Source: Arctopsyche grandis (Eukaryota > Arthropoda > Insecta > Trichoptera > Hydropsychidae). Taken from it: a stretch of 64,000 nucleotides of DNA. Location of the stretch: contig NC_135355.1 in assembly GCF_051622035.1 (NCBI RefSeq), positions 28,614,986 through 28,678,985 on the forward strand, in the 5' to 3' direction. This document shows, piece after piece, positions 33,090 through 45,559 of the stretch; the stretch's first letter is position 1; every line of letters begins with the position of its first letter. A model generated the notes under the pieces. It was not told the DNA's origin. It did not search any database and saw only the letters and a program-made list of their open reading frames with translations. The translations under genes were made by a program, and so were the position numbers.

Positions 33090-35260
33090 TATTATTATAT
33101 GTATTGTAACTTTATTTTAAATCATGTATCAATTTGTTTCCGAAACAAATTGATCTATTATTCAACTCTTATACTTTCAATTATTCTAAGACATACTTTA
33201 CTATTATTCAACTCTTCAAGGATTGTTTCAAGGATTTATGTACAAAATTAATTTTTCATCAGATGAGCTTAATTCAGCTTAATTTTTCATCAGATTGCCC
33301 GGTAAAAGCTTTAGAATATTCTGCTCGTTGTAACAGAATATTTAATATTACATTTAATTATAAGCGAACTTTAATGTTTTCATCTGGTTAAAATTTTTCA
33401 TATGAAATGTTTCACATTGAAAAAAATTCTTTCAGCAATAGAGTAGCACTTCCGTCACTCGAGCGGAAAAAAATCCGTCAACTTCATTTATATTTTGTTG
33501 GCACTGTAGCCAAATTTTAAGCATCTCATTCGATTTACAAACCAAAAAAATAAATAAATGAGGTCGTTACGATATATGTATGTACATGTACATGTATATT
33601 TTCGTTCAATTTTTCAGAACTACAAATTGGTCGATTTGTTGGTTATTCCGATCACATCTGACCAGATAATCGTAGTGAAAACGAAACATCAAAGCGTTCG
33701 TTTGTACATATACATACATATATGTATATGTATTTATAACGTGAAGACCCATTGCGTCCGTTTTGGTGAAATATAATCCTTTATAATCCTATTATATATA
33801 TGTATGTAGTTTAAAATACATTTTACGATAGAATTACATGTACGGTGTTAAAGACGTTCTAAACTAAAAGGGATAATGACCCACGAGATTTGCGATTGGG
33901 GAGACAGATATCCTTTGTAAACATAACGTTGGTTGAACAATCACATTAAATTATAAAAGCCACACGTGTATAGGGGGGCATTAACAGGAAAGCTCATTAT
34001 TGTATGATTATAAAATTTGGATCTAAAATCAAATGTTAACATAATATTTTATTAAATTCGTAATCAAGCATGTAAATATTTCAATTAGCGAATTTATACA
34101 AAATTTCATTTAACTCGAATACGAGATTAAATTGTTCGGTAAATAATTTGCTTAGCATATGAATTGCATCATTTCATCAATGTAAATATTTATGTTACTT
34201 GTGTATGCAGTATGAAGATTAAAATTTCCATGTATAATATTAACTCATCGAGATGTTTAAATTAACGATACAAACGAACATACGAACCTGCATTTGTTTA
34301 GCTAGAAACACAAACGAACATAAATATTCATATGCGATTGAAATTTACCAAATGTTGCATTCAACCTGGCATATTATATTGAAAATTATGCTATCCTCAA
34401 TACAATGGGAAAATAAAGTTAGAGAAAAATTGAATATTTACCTAACGTAAGTACATTAATGTATTAACGAAAAATCTGTAAAATCCACCCCATAGACTCG
34501 GCGTGGAAGTTTAAATACAATTACTTATGTATTTAATTTTTTTATTAAATGGTTTTATTTTGCTCGACAGCCCCCGTCAGTGAGTGGAATTTTGACAATC
34601 AATTTTTGACCCACTTACACCCAGTCATTTTTCGCGAAATTTACCATACATACCTACGAATTTCAAATACCAATGAAATATACCATCAAATTTAATTGAA
34701 CTTGCACAAAAAAGTCTCTTCATTGTCAACTAGTGCTAATATTATACATAAAAACCATGTGGATTAAATGGTATTTGTTTACTAAGGTTACCATATCAAT
34801 CGATGAACATTCAGTATTTGCCCCATGAAAGAGTGTGAACATGTCATTTTTTCAATTTTCAAATAATCAACAATTCAGTGATATTAATTTATTCAATAAT
34901 GAAAAATTTCATTGAACAAACGATTTGATTTAATTATCGCATATGCATAGTGTCAGAAAATTAACGGAAAATTTCGATCCATTTGTAGCATCGAATCCAA
35001 GTAACCAGGACTATGGGAGTAGATGTCAGAGTGCTAAGTTTTCGATTCAATTCAATTTTACATTTATTTATTTATATCTACAAGACGAGACTATCGTCAA
35101 TGTAATATAATATTGTACATATAATATTAGATCCGAGAAGCAGTTTTTCTGTCTGTCTTTTTCTCATGTGTAGGCTAAACTAAGGATAGGATCGATATTT
35201 GATCGACACATATATTTGAAATCATTTATATGTATAATCGTATATACATATAGGTATATA
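33090..35260. other. no gene supported; one splice-bounded candidate
   Basis: At 33618 an acceptor TTCAATTTTTCAG precedes an open stretch encoding NYKLVDLLVIPITSDQIIVV and KTKHQSVRL before it runs into TACATA simple repeats. The codons look protein-like but no family is recognised and no convincing donor follows. The remainder is AT-rich. Confidence 0.35.
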
Positions 35261-35261
35261 C

Positions 35262-35455
35262 ATTACCTAAACACAATTAGTGTCTTAGTATCTTTGACTT
35301 TATATTAACCTAAAACAACTGCAGTTCCAAAGTAACGTTCCGTCAGCCGTAGATATTACTAAAAAAAAACTGGCTTTTAAAGTGTCTAGGTGATGACAAC
35401 AAGATGTATATACCTTTCAAGTATAAACACAATTTGCTTTAGATTGTTGACACAC
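35262..35455 (+). mobile_element. degenerate jockey 3' end fragment(s)
   Basis: The TAGGTGATGACAACAAGATG, TATACCTTTCAAGTATAAAC and ACAATTTGCTTTAG words (35386-35440) align with the end of ORF2 and the 3' UTR of the intact element (31285-31375). A second piece, TTACCTAAACACAATTAG... (35265-35310), also aligns to the same 3' UTR. It is a 5'-truncated, old copy, possibly two. Confidence 0.65.
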
Positions 35456-36195
35456 GCTAAAGTATATTTATATATACATATATACTTATTTATATGTGTG
35501 TATAAAATGTACATATGAGCCATTATAATTGAAAGTGGCATAAGTCCACTTTTCCACATTTCGAGAAATATTTCGCAAAACATTAAATATAATGTTTTGC
35601 GTTTAATAATATTTTAAAATACTGGTGGCCTGCAATACGTTTATTCTGATTTTTCGAGATTTTGGACATATCGAATTAAAAGAAGTGATAAAAATTTGTG
35701 AATTAAATCAAATAGAAATAGTTGGAACTGAAAATTGGACTTCACTTTCAAATATAACCATGCACCCTTTTTTTTGATCTTTCGAATTAAGATCTTTCGA
35801 TTTTCGATCTTTGCCTTCCGATATTTGCGTTTTCCGGCATTTCACATTCCGGCCCGCCACGGAGGCCGATAAAATACATACATGTATTTAGTACTCACTG
35901 TTGTAGAAACATTCGAAAATTATTCAATTCGTTGTATTGGCTGGTGAAATCACGAACCTATTTATTAACCTGGAAATAAAAGGTCTTATATAGGAAAATA
36001 AATGGTAACTATTACTTAATTTGACCTTTTTTAAATCGCAATCGGGATTTCATAATTGAGATCGGGAGTCAAGGATGCATTTTTTAAAGACTCCACAGCC
36101 CTGCAAATAACACCCGGCAGACTCACACTCAATTCGGGCTCAAATACAAATTGAAGGTTGCAATTGCAGTCATGCACGACATTTTCAAATTATAA

Positions 36196-36201
<6 letters not shown>
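35456..36201. other. no gene supported
   Basis: AT-rich. A short GATCTTTCGAATT...TTTCGATCTTT self-similar run is seen near 35780-35815. Confidence 0.4.

Positions 36202-36260
<59 letters not shown>
36202..36260. repeat. (TA)n microsatellite
   Basis: About 29 uninterrupted TA units, self-complementary and able to extrude as a cruciform. Confidence 0.95.
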
Positions 36261-36264
<4 letters not shown>

Positions 36265-37105
36265 ATCTATATACATGAATACGTTTGAGAAGTTCACCTG
36301 TATGGAAATGGCGGTGGGGGTAGCGTATATATATGGCCTGCGTGGAACAAGTGTCCGTCAGTGTGGCTGCGTTGCTCGCGTAGCGAACGTCTACTGTTCA
36401 CTTAGGTTATATACGTATATATGTCTCTGTATATTTCTCTATAAACCCATGGTGTTGTAGATTCCGCTCGAGAGGCTTTGCAATCGTCCGGTTCGTCGGA
36501 AAGTTCGGAAAATGCGGGAAAGTTCGCCGTCGTTCAAGTTGGGCCGCACGCGTTCGTGAAATTGGACTACGATATAAAGTATGAAAAGTCAATTGGTTCT
36601 TTTCAGACCAGTCTATATGTAGTTGTGTTTTCATTTAGTATATAATGTGTTTAATTTTTGAGTTGAAAATGTGACGGTTGATGGTTTTTGACTCGTTCGT
36701 GTTTACTTTGGAAGTGGATACGTTCTATTCCGTTTCTTTTTTTTTCGTGTTTGGAATGAAAAAATGGGACATTTGGGAAATTTATCTAGATTTTATCTTT
36801 AGCTTTTATCTTTGAAGGAGCTTGAGTCATAAATGTCAAAAAGTAATTTTTGGTCGTTTTGAGTTAATTTAATCAAGTTTTGAAGTTGAAAAATCAGTGA
36901 AAAATTTTTATACGAAGGTTTTATGTGGGGTGATTTTATGCGAAAAAAATTGATGATGTTAACTTTGACTTAATAATAACGCACATTTTATATTTTTTAA
37001 ATGAAATGATATTTCTTAAGACGTATTCAAATTTAAAATTGACTTTTTTCACATAAAATGTATTATTAGTTTTGAAATTTTAAAATTGTTCTGTTTTTGT
37101 TTCAG
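36261..37105. other. less AT-rich block upstream of candidate exon
   Basis: 36261-36600 is much richer in G+C than its surroundings, with no repeat match in the window. A possible donor AAA|GTATGA lies at 36580. It could be a promoter/5' UTR of the 37106 exon, but I see no coding frame with support. Confidence 0.3.
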
Positions 37106-37320
37106 ATATTTAAAATTATTCAAGAGAACTTTTCGTCGAGTGCTTAGTGAATTATAAAAAAAACACTGACAAATATACGCGAGTAAAAAGTTACACTCCG
37201 AATATTTCCCGCATTTCAACGGTGTTTGGCTGTTGCAGTTGCGAGTTGCAGAAAATTGAAATTGAAACGGGCGCTTTCCACAGAAGTTTCCCATATGAAA
37301 TTAAAAGCTAACGACTGTCG
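37106..37320 (+). other. candidate 5' exon with start codon
   Basis: Strong acceptor CTGTTTTTGTTTCAG (to 37105) and strong donor CG|GTGAGT at 37321. All three frames are closed early, so most is untranslated. An ATG at 37295 opens MKLKANDC and leaves two bases of a split codon at the donor (phase 2). The exon is less AT-rich than its flanks. Its partner exons are unknown, so this may be a 5' UTR exon with a late start codon or chance splice sites. Confidence 0.35.
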
Positions 37321-39718
37321 GTGAGTACTATATTATTACGAGAAAAGAATATATGTATATATGTATGTATTTTACGGCCCGTTTTTTGCGTATCGCGTGA
37401 TACCTTCAATTTATGTTCGGATGTGGAAAAACTAATAAGAGTTTTCCGGGTTTTTCGCTGTCGAATAAATTGAAGCTACCGATGAAAACCTGAAGTTTTG
37501 TAGAACGTAGGGTTCAACGACTCGTTTTTGGGTGCGTTCTTAATCCGTGCTAAATTACATACATCTAAATACTATCTTCAAAATGTCGGCACGTTTTTTT
37601 AAATTAAAATGGAAAAATATATTATTTCGAGTCATCAATTGTTCCACTTAGGTTCACGTCAATATTCTACCATTTTTCAAGAATTTTTCACCGGAAAATC
37701 TTTTCTTTCCTCGTAAATACTGATCATCACTATCGACCATTAGTCAGCGGCGGCAATAAATCGTATTAGGGTTATCATTGCCTTCCGAACACACCCATTT
37801 TCTCATTTCTCTAAAAAACGAAAATCATACTTACATACATATGTATGTATGTATATGTATGTATGTAGCATTTCCGAAAAAAACACACCATTTATATGCG
37901 CACAATGTTAATACAAATAAACAATTTTATCTGGTCAAATATGACGCGAAAAATGTAAAAAACAGAACATTGAAATATGAAACAACAGTTTTTGTTAAAA
38001 TAAATTTACAAAATTACAAAACGTCTCGTAAATCATTTTTAGTCGTACAATTAGTATATTTTCGAATGTATAATAGCAATATTACTTTGCAGACATTGAA
38101 ATTTAAAATATTAATATTTGAATTCTTCGTATTCCAATTACTTTAGATGATTATAATGACTTCGAATCTTAAAAACTTGGCATAATGAGTGGAAGAGTAA
38201 CCCTAAAGTTTCACAAACACAATAGTAATTAACAGGCATTGTATATTTCATCTCGGCCAATATATCTATGTATATACCAAGTATTTGATTTAATCGACAA
38301 TTAAATTAATCAATTGCTTATTGTTGTCGTAATTACTAGATTTTCTTTGACATAATTGAATAATAATCGAGAGTAATTGATCAGTCACAACAAAGACTAA
38401 TTAACTTTGAACTCTTATATTTTTCTGATATTATAATATACGGGGTGTTATGAAGCAAAGCCTTAAAGGATTGATATATAATTTAGAACATGTTGAGCTA
38501 CACCAGACAAAGTCTTATGGTTTATTTTTAATTACATTTTTAAAGATTTTTAGTAAAAATACCAAAATCTCACACACGGTATTTCTCGAAATATTGCGCA
38601 ATATAAAGTCGTTTCATATTATATTTCGATTATGTATTAAATTACTCACACATATGTAAATATATGTTTCGGTTTTAAAAGCTTCATTATTTTGCTTTTA
38701 TTTAATGCTAATTATAACAGAATTTTGAATGGAAAAAACCTCAATTAAATTTTGTATATATATATGTATATATATGTTTTATAATTCCTATGTTGTCAGA
38801 GAAAATCTTTCAACTTTTCAACGAACGTCATATACATACATATATGTAGTTATAGGTACATACAATGATAATAAAATTCCAGTATAAGGAACCGTGATAA
38901 ACCGCCATTGTTGTTATTAAACATGAACCCATATCTTTCCCATATAGAAACGCGGTGAAAACTTTTCACATTTAACGTTTGTTTTATATTTATTTTGTAG
39001 TGTTCAAACGACAAAAGTGGCTCAAACGTGACGACAATTCGACACCGTAGTATGCGGGAAGCGAAATTTATGACCCACATAGCGTTTCAGATTTTATTCG
39101 AACCCATATCTGAGAGAGCCCAATGATTATCTGTCGGAAAAATTGAACCCGCTGAATAAATCTGGGATTCGAACGTATTAAATCAAGCTAAATTTGCGTC
39201 GGAGACTAATCCGTTTGGTGAATATTTGCGAAAATGCTGTCGATCTCCTTTAAATTTTATTCTAAAATATTTTTATGAATTTTTTAACTATATTTATACA
39301 TACATGTATGTACATATGTACATATGTATATTGGACGCAAAATTCACTCTCATCCGAATTCAATTACGTTCTCTACAAAAACGTTGTTAATTCAAATACC
39401 AATATCGTACATATTACGATTTCTTAGAAAAATTTTCATTTAAAAATATGTATTTGATTTATTTTTATTTGAAAAATATAAATATTTTTAAAAATATTTT
39501 CATAAGTAGGGAAAATTGTTTATTCACTTGTGTTATTTTGCATGAAAAATAAAATTCTACATTTTATGAAATATCGAAAATATCAATAAATTTAATTGAA
39601 AATCCTCGATTTTAATTTTACGAAACAGATTTTAATTTTATTCCACTGTGATTTTAAATTTTACCATATTTTATTTACTAACATTATAATACTTTATTAT
39701 ATTTATATGTACATATGT
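37321..39718. other. no gene supported
   Basis: AT-rich with TACATACATATGTATGTATG runs (37830-37870, 39295-39330). No exon candidate that I trust. Confidence 0.4.
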
Positions 39719-40925
39719 AGTGTTGTAAGTCGAGAATATTCCAAGAATATTCTCCAAAAGATTATTCTCTTTTTTCTTGGTTATAAAACATCTCCAGATA
39801 GTTTATTCGCTTTTTAGATGATTCTAGGATTTCTAGAATGTTTGAATAATAATAGGACTTTCTAGAATGTTTGAGAGTATTTTGAGTGACATTTTTTCAT
39901 TTTGACGACACTGGCGCACTACCACCATAAATGTTTTCCGCAAAATTTTCACAAGATTTGAAAGCTTATTAACTCTGGAAGCAATAAATTATACATATTT
40001 TATTGCTTTGGTGAATATATTCCAATTATTTGTTCCAACTTACTGATTTAATCATTCTTTTAAACTTAACACATACGATCGTAAAAATTTTCACGCATTT
40101 ACACTCCATTAAATTTAGTTTAGTTTCGAGAAGGAATTTGACCTTTGTTAAAATCATCACTCTCTAAACTCAACAACCTCTGAAAATTCCCCTCCTGTTA
40201 ACATTTCTAGAATATAAAAACACTACGATCATCCTCACATCGTCAGTGTTACCATCGCTCTCCCTACAAGGAAGATTACTACTAACCTCATCTTTACCGT
40301 TCACATGAATTTATCAATTTACTTTCATAGTTTTCGACGAAATTTTTTAAAACAAATTTTGTAGGAGTTTGGGTATTTTAATTAGTTATTTCACAGTGCG
40401 TACTTTTTAAACACATCACATAATATGAATTAGTAAATTTGTTATGTTTAGAAACGATAAAAATTAATAGTAAATAAACAATACGAGCTTACCATTAACA
40501 CTAAAATGTCAGTTGGTTTTTTATTTTGTTTCCAGATCTATAAATAAATAAGTTGCTTTGAGTTTTTCTTCGAAATTGTTAAATCTTTTAACACAAACTT
40601 TATAATACGCGTAACATTTATGTAATGTTTCGCCAACTGCCAAAAAGTCACATTTGCTTACCCTCTCTCTGTACATATGAAATGCAAAATGTTAAAAATT
40701 ATTATTAATTAGGGGTTTGCATTAGTTAATTAATTTTATTCGTGTCTTCCCTCATCTTACCATTCACATGAATTTATCCATTTTTTGAAATTGCAACTGA
40801 ATAGTATAAAAGCCTTCCAGATGGTTAAAAAAGAATATTCTCGAAAATTCTCGGCTTAAAATTCTTCGAGTATTGTACAAAAAAATTATTACCGAGAGTA
40901 TTCTCCAAAAAATTTTTCAACTCAA
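39719..40925 (+). mobile_element. putative TIR element rich in heat-shock-element-like motifs
   Basis: Left end TAGTGTTGTAAGTCGAGAAT and right end (inverted) TTGAGTTGAAAAATTTTTTG share GTTG and then GAGAATATTCT-like, TTTTTNNTTATAAAACATCT-like words in inverted order, over about 90 bp, at 39722-39815 and 40800-40915. hAT-type TAGTGTTG ends are possible. Both borders lie in TACATA simple repeat, so a TSD cannot be defined. HSE-type GAAnnTTC pairs are dense. A CATTCACATGAATTTATC segment occurs twice (about 40300 and 40762). No ORF is visible. Confidence 0.45.
40205..40249 (+). promoter_or_regulatory. TATA + Inr core promoter with adjacent HSE half-pair
   Basis: TATAAAAA starts at 40213 and TCAGTG gives an initiator A at 40245, a spacing of about 32 nt, right for a Pol II TATA promoter. 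TTCTAGAA (40205-40212) directly abuts the TATA box. The same TTCTAGAA occurs at 39831 and 39860. It may drive a transcript of the surrounding element, or of a neighbouring gene; no coding frame follows. Confidence 0.4.
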
Positions 40926-41188
40926 TTCATACATACATACATATTTATAAATTGAGGTTCGCTATTAAAATTCGCCACAAGAAAGGCGACAAATTTATAG
41001 ATAAATTTTGCACAAACAAAAAGAAATTTACATTTGAAGCGTGAAAAATCGAGGTTCATCCAATTATAAGAATTTCAGATTGTTATCATCATTTGAATTT
41101 CCGCACAACAGTTGCTTTCGATTGTGGGGCATCCATTTTATTTTTTTTTCTCATTTTCACCTCACATTTTTTCGTATTTCTTCCACAG

Positions 41189-41274
41189 AAAAGCACTCAA
41201 CGTCACTCTATTGTTGTCATTTGCAAGGTTCTATTGTACAAATCATTGTTTTCACAATGCGAATCATGAATGTA
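41189..41274 (+). other. splice-bounded candidate exon, weak
   Basis: TTTCGTATTTCTTCCACAG precedes and GTA|GTAAGTAC follows, both strong sites. Two of the three frames are open for 28 codons; one gives a Cys-rich FYCTNHCFHNANHEC. The stretch is too short to assign and could be chance. Confidence 0.2.
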
Positions 41275-41435
41275 GTAAGTACATACATATATAATAATTT
41301 ATACGTATGTATAACTTCATCCCCGTACATATCAATTATATTTGATTTTTATTATATGCTAAGTATATTACCTAGTATTTTGGGATACAAAATCTTTCAT
41401 TGCTTTTAAACGTATTTTATATATGTACATACATA

Positions 41436-41795
41436 TCTAATATATAATTTCGAAAGAGACTTTGTATGTACATGTATGTATGTAAGTTTTGGTTCATAAA
41501 ATCAAAATTTAATTTTCAATGACGAGTATATCGATTTCGCTTTCGATACCATTTTCAATTTCGATTTCGATTCCCTTTACAGTTCCGAATGCGGATTCTT
41601 TTTTCACATCCAGTTTCCGTTTCAGTTCCGGTTCCTGATCCCGATTCCTTTTTCAGTTCCGTCTGTCGATTCCTGTTTAGATCCAGATACCCGTTCTTTT
41701 TTCAGTTCCGGAACCGGATTCCTGTTTCACTTCCAGATTCAAATAAATTTAATGAAAAAACAAACAAATGTTTACTATTAGATTAGCCATGTTTC
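41436..41795 (+). mobile_element. Helitron/Helentron-like element, 3' truncated
   Basis: It starts TCTAATATATAATTTCGAAA and GAGACTTTGTATG, the family's 5' end, then carries a long (CGATTCC/TTTCAGTTCCG)n minisatellite (41530-41745). It continues with AAACAAATGTTTACTATTAG and CCATGTTT, but stops before the CCGGGTAAAAC-CTAG end. The minisatellite orientation is opposite to that in 7416-7620. Confidence 0.72.
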
Positions 41796-43015
41796 ATAAA
41801 TATTTACATATATGTACATATATACAAAAAATATTTCCAATTTATTAAATTGATGTATACAATTATATTTATTATAATTGTAGAATAAGTTAGACAATTA
41901 CAAAATTAAACTTAAATATTTTCTCGCTATATAGAAATTTAGCGCATGTTGGAAAATATTATTGTCGCATTTGGAAGGCCTAATTGTATTCCACTTTTCA
42001 CATAATTGCATTCAAATGCATTTAAAAATCGTCAATCGTCAAATTGTTTTTCGAATTCATACACAACGAAATAATTACATAGTTTGTGAGCAATTTCCTT
42101 TGATTACTATATTCGCATATGTCAGTTCAATCCAATCATCGCTTAAATTTGGACGGATTGAAATGTTCCTATTAATTTTCACTGATTGACATACGTATGT
42201 ACATATGTAAGTTCGTCTACCGGTAAACCAGTAAATGGCTCAAATGAGCCCGTAAATTAATCTACATATCATTTATTACATGTTTGTAACATTAATGAAA
42301 TATCTGACTATTAAAAAACTATTAACAAAAATCCCTCATTCAAATCCCTATGACAGAAGGACTGTTTTTCGTCATTTGTCGATGTTTTTAATTTGTTGGG
42401 TTTTGTCTGGAAACTATGTAGAAAAACGAATATGCCCATTTTTTTGAAACTTATTTTTTATATTTAAAATTAATGGAAATTTTCCGACTAATCGGTAAAC
42501 AAAAATTATCGAACTACCAATAAATGGATTATGATGCTTAATTTGGATTCACTAATATATATCATTACTCCAATTCAATAACAATAACTAATCAACAATT
42601 TTGCTCTTGTTTTCCATTATAATTGTGTGTGATCACGATAGACGTATCACAAATTTACATTTTTTCTATAACTATTCCACTATTACTACATAAATCTAAA
42701 CGCGGAAAGTTTAATGCGTTTTTTTCGTATATACAGTTGAATTTATGTTTGTACATTTACAATAATAATAATATTAACAATAATTATAATAATAATAGCT
42801 TTTATTAATCCATTGAATCAGTCATGATTTAAATGTATTTTAAATGAAAAAGAGATATTTGAATTCTTTTCACGTGTGTATGTATGTTCATATATTTGGA
42901 AGATTTTGAAAAAAAATACAAAATTGAATAAAACATGCCGATCATTATTATAAATTGACAAATGTAGAAGTTTGAATCAATCGGATCATTATTAATATCA
43001 TTTCCATAACAAAAT
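41796..43015. other. no gene supported
   Basis: AT-rich. (AAT)n-like stretches lie near 42760-42800. There are small frames only. Confidence 0.45.
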
Positions 43016-43365
43016 AAGCAGCATAGCTTGGTGTTTGCGTTAATGCTATCCACCAAGAGGTTGCCGGGTTCAATCCCATTAGTTGACCACGATTGAGAAG
43101 AATATATTCCAAGTATTATCTGAAGTTCTGCTAGTCGGACTTGGAGATTTATAGTTCCAAGTCGATCACTTGCTATCAGAGCTTGGACATTTATTTGATT
43201 GAAAAGTATCAAAAATTTGCAAAATTGCAAATTTGATGAGGAAACATTTGCTACCACTATTTCAAAAATGTATTATCTATAAATTTATACATATACAAGT
43301 TTAATAAGCATAGATGTCACTCAGGAGCAACCAGAATACGGCATCTTGGAAAAATATACAGATTG
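43016..43365 (+). mobile_element. tRNA-derived SINE copy 7 (tail type I)
   Basis: AGCAGCATAGCTTGGTG (A box region), B box GGGTTCAATCCC, then a diverged central body (AAGTCGATCACTTGCTATCA, GAGCTTGGACATTTATTTGA). The tail carries TAGATGTCACTCAGGAGCAA, the type I motif. It is the most diverged of the near-complete copies. Confidence 0.8.
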
Positions 43366-43449
43366 GGTCTATCGGCTATATCGCTTTCCTTAAAGTATAA
43401 CTAAAAAAAAATCACAATATATGTATGTATTGTTCTGGAAGTGTTTTCA

Positions 43450-43851
43450 TTAAATAGTAAAGTATTTTATTTTCCATTTTTGCGACATCTCTACCGCTTC
43501 AAGTACGTGTATCAACGTACCAACACGTGTATATATATGTGTATTTAATAATATGATATTAAAATCACTGACACGTGTATTACTCAGAGTGTGCGTGTTA
43601 AGTCTATAACATATGTATCTAATAATATTAGTTTCCTCCGAAACAGGTAGTGCCGTAGAAAGGGGGAAAACAAAAATGTCATCCCGGTAATAAATCAAAT
43701 TGATAATTCTGTTACACGGCGACACTGAAAAACGTTGCAAAATGAGAACAATATATGTTTGTTCGTATCGTGGATCTCTCATCGCGTACGATAAAATATG
43801 AAGGTAGTGTATACAAAAAAATGAGAAAGTAATAAATAATACAGATCGCAT
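43450..43851 (-). CDS. 133-aa open frame with signal-peptide-like N-terminus (doubtful)
   Basis: From an ATG at 43849-43851 the frame stays open for 133 codons. The first 23 residues (MRSVLFITFSFFCIHYLHIL, then SYA) look like a secretion signal: a basic start, a hydrophobic core and a small-residue cleavage site. The remainder has no known motif and includes Thr/His/Asn stretches encoded by ACAC-rich simple sequence. It overlaps no repeat I identified, and no splice sites are needed. In DNA this AT-rich such a frame can arise by chance. No neighbours support it. Confidence 0.18.
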   Translation of the reverse strand: MRSVLFITFSFFCIHYLHILSYAMRDPRYEQTYIVLILQRFSVSPCNRIINLIYYRDDIFVFPLSTALPVSEETNIIRYICYRLNTHTLSNTRVSDFNIILLNTHIYTRVGTLIHVLEAVEMSQKWKIKYFTI

Positions 43852-45184
43852 TCATACATCAAAGCTTGTATAATAATAGGAATTAGTTCAAAATATCGCA
43901 TGAAAATAAGGCGGGGCACATATCAAATGAACAAACAGACGTCATTTGAAACACAAACATCGCTATTTATAGCTACATACATATCGTATATAGAAAATAA
44001 AGATTGGCTTAATATTTTACATATTTATATATTTCCCTAGAGCTGCGGGACTTTCTGTATTTTTGTTTTGATGTTTTTTGCCTAATTTCAATCTTACTTT
44101 GTTATGTTTATTATTAGATTATTATATATTCAATTTTAAATTTACTACATCGATAAACACATACATACATTTATGATTTTTTCCCCTTTAGCTGTGTATA
44201 TGACGACTATACCCTTTAATTCCCTTGACTGCGACCGTTTATAGGAAAAAACCCCTTGTAAATATTCGAGATGACCTTTTTATATACAATTTTTTTTCCC
44301 GGAAAAATACAGCGGGTCAGTAGAACAGAGTGGCCAAAATTTAGCCGTACAACTTATATCGGCCGCCATTTTGGTTTGGTTCAATTTCCATGATTCATGT
44401 TTTTTTAGTGTTTTAATTTGCATCAAGCTTTTTGAATATGTTAAACATGCAAATATATTTACATAACTCATAAATAGTCAAGGAATGTACATATATGTGC
44501 TTCATTATCCTTTTGAAACAAGTCGCAGCTACTTAATCTTACGTATCGAGCATACAATTTGAATTTCGAAACATAATAGGGGTTGACCAACAGATTCAAT
44601 TCAGTGAATCTAAGCCGCCATTCTAAATAATGAGACCGTAAAAGTCTTTTACGAGTCACTCGTTCATACAAAGGTGTAACCTTTGGGAAATCGGTCGTAA
44701 AAATCTATTCCGTTTAACATACAGATCGATCCAATCGCTCTAAACCAACTTCAATATACACCGATATATAATGTATATAATAAAAACGAACGCGATGCAT
44801 GTTTGTGGGTATGTACATATATGGTGGATGCGTCGACAAGTGCGGAGATTTCAAAAAAACAAATTTTAGAATGCCAGGAGTATACTTTATGTATAGGGAT
44901 GAATAGGGATGTAGCGTGACAACCGATCGTAATGAGGAGACGTGGGGTAGTTGTGAAATGGCGGGGTGTGGAGCGTCTGACATGTGCTCCTGATATTGAG
45001 CGAGTTGGAACGGGTGGCGTCAGCGTCAAATGCGTGGGAGCGTACACACATACACACATCCACGAATACACTTTAATTCATCATTTCGACGCGAGCGAAC
45101 GGCGGGCGATTAATGAGCGCTCGGCTTTTTACTATTAATACCTATTTTTACTATAAATTACCTTACACTATATTTATATTTAAC
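43852..45184. other. no gene supported
   Basis: 44820-45130 is less AT-rich. It includes the AACAAATTTTAGAATGCCAG word shared with 32680, which suggests a mobile-element border near 44857. Confidence 0.4.
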
Positions 45185-45468
45185 TGTTACGGGGTCGAGA
45201 AGGAGATGGTGTACAAATATTATAGTCACAGTATTTTTTTATTAGATCTTCTTTAATTGTAGTAAGTATACACGAGATTAATGTACATAGTTTTTATTAC
45301 ACATTACTACATAGTTAGTAGTTTACTAGTTAGGCAGTTTAATCACAATTTACTAGTTACACTGTTCAATCGCAAGTTACTAGTTAGAGTGTTTGATCGC
45401 AAGTGACGGTTCGATCGCAAGTGATCTTCCATATGTTTTACATCAGTATATATTTAATAAACGTAACA
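45185..45468 (+). mobile_element. LTR-like block, probable solo LTR or LTR with decayed internal part
   Basis: It starts TGTTACGGGGTCGAGAAGG and ends ATAAACGTAACA, giving the TG...CA ends with the inverted TGTTAC/GTAACA expected of an LTR, 284 bp apart. AATAAA lies just before the end (45456). Inside, TTACTAGTTA-type words recur at short intervals. Right after it, ATTTGGACC places a TGG 3 nt beyond the end, as a primer-binding site would, followed by GTGGG and an AGGGGGAACTC stretch. No clear short TSD (TAAC against ATTT). No gag or pol follows. Confidence 0.45.
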
Positions 45469-45559
45469 ATTTGGACCAATCATAGTTCGTGGGAAAATAA
45501 TATTTTTAGGGGGAACTCGAGTTAAGTAAAACAATATCTTAAGACTTTAATACTTTGAC

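Noticed and set aside
37778-38146. 123-codon plus-strand frame
   Set aside because: No ATG at its start; it runs through a GTATGTATG simple repeat and AT-rich sequence.
42829-43257. 142-codon minus-strand frame
   Set aside because: Most of it is the antisense of SINE copy 7; no protein features.
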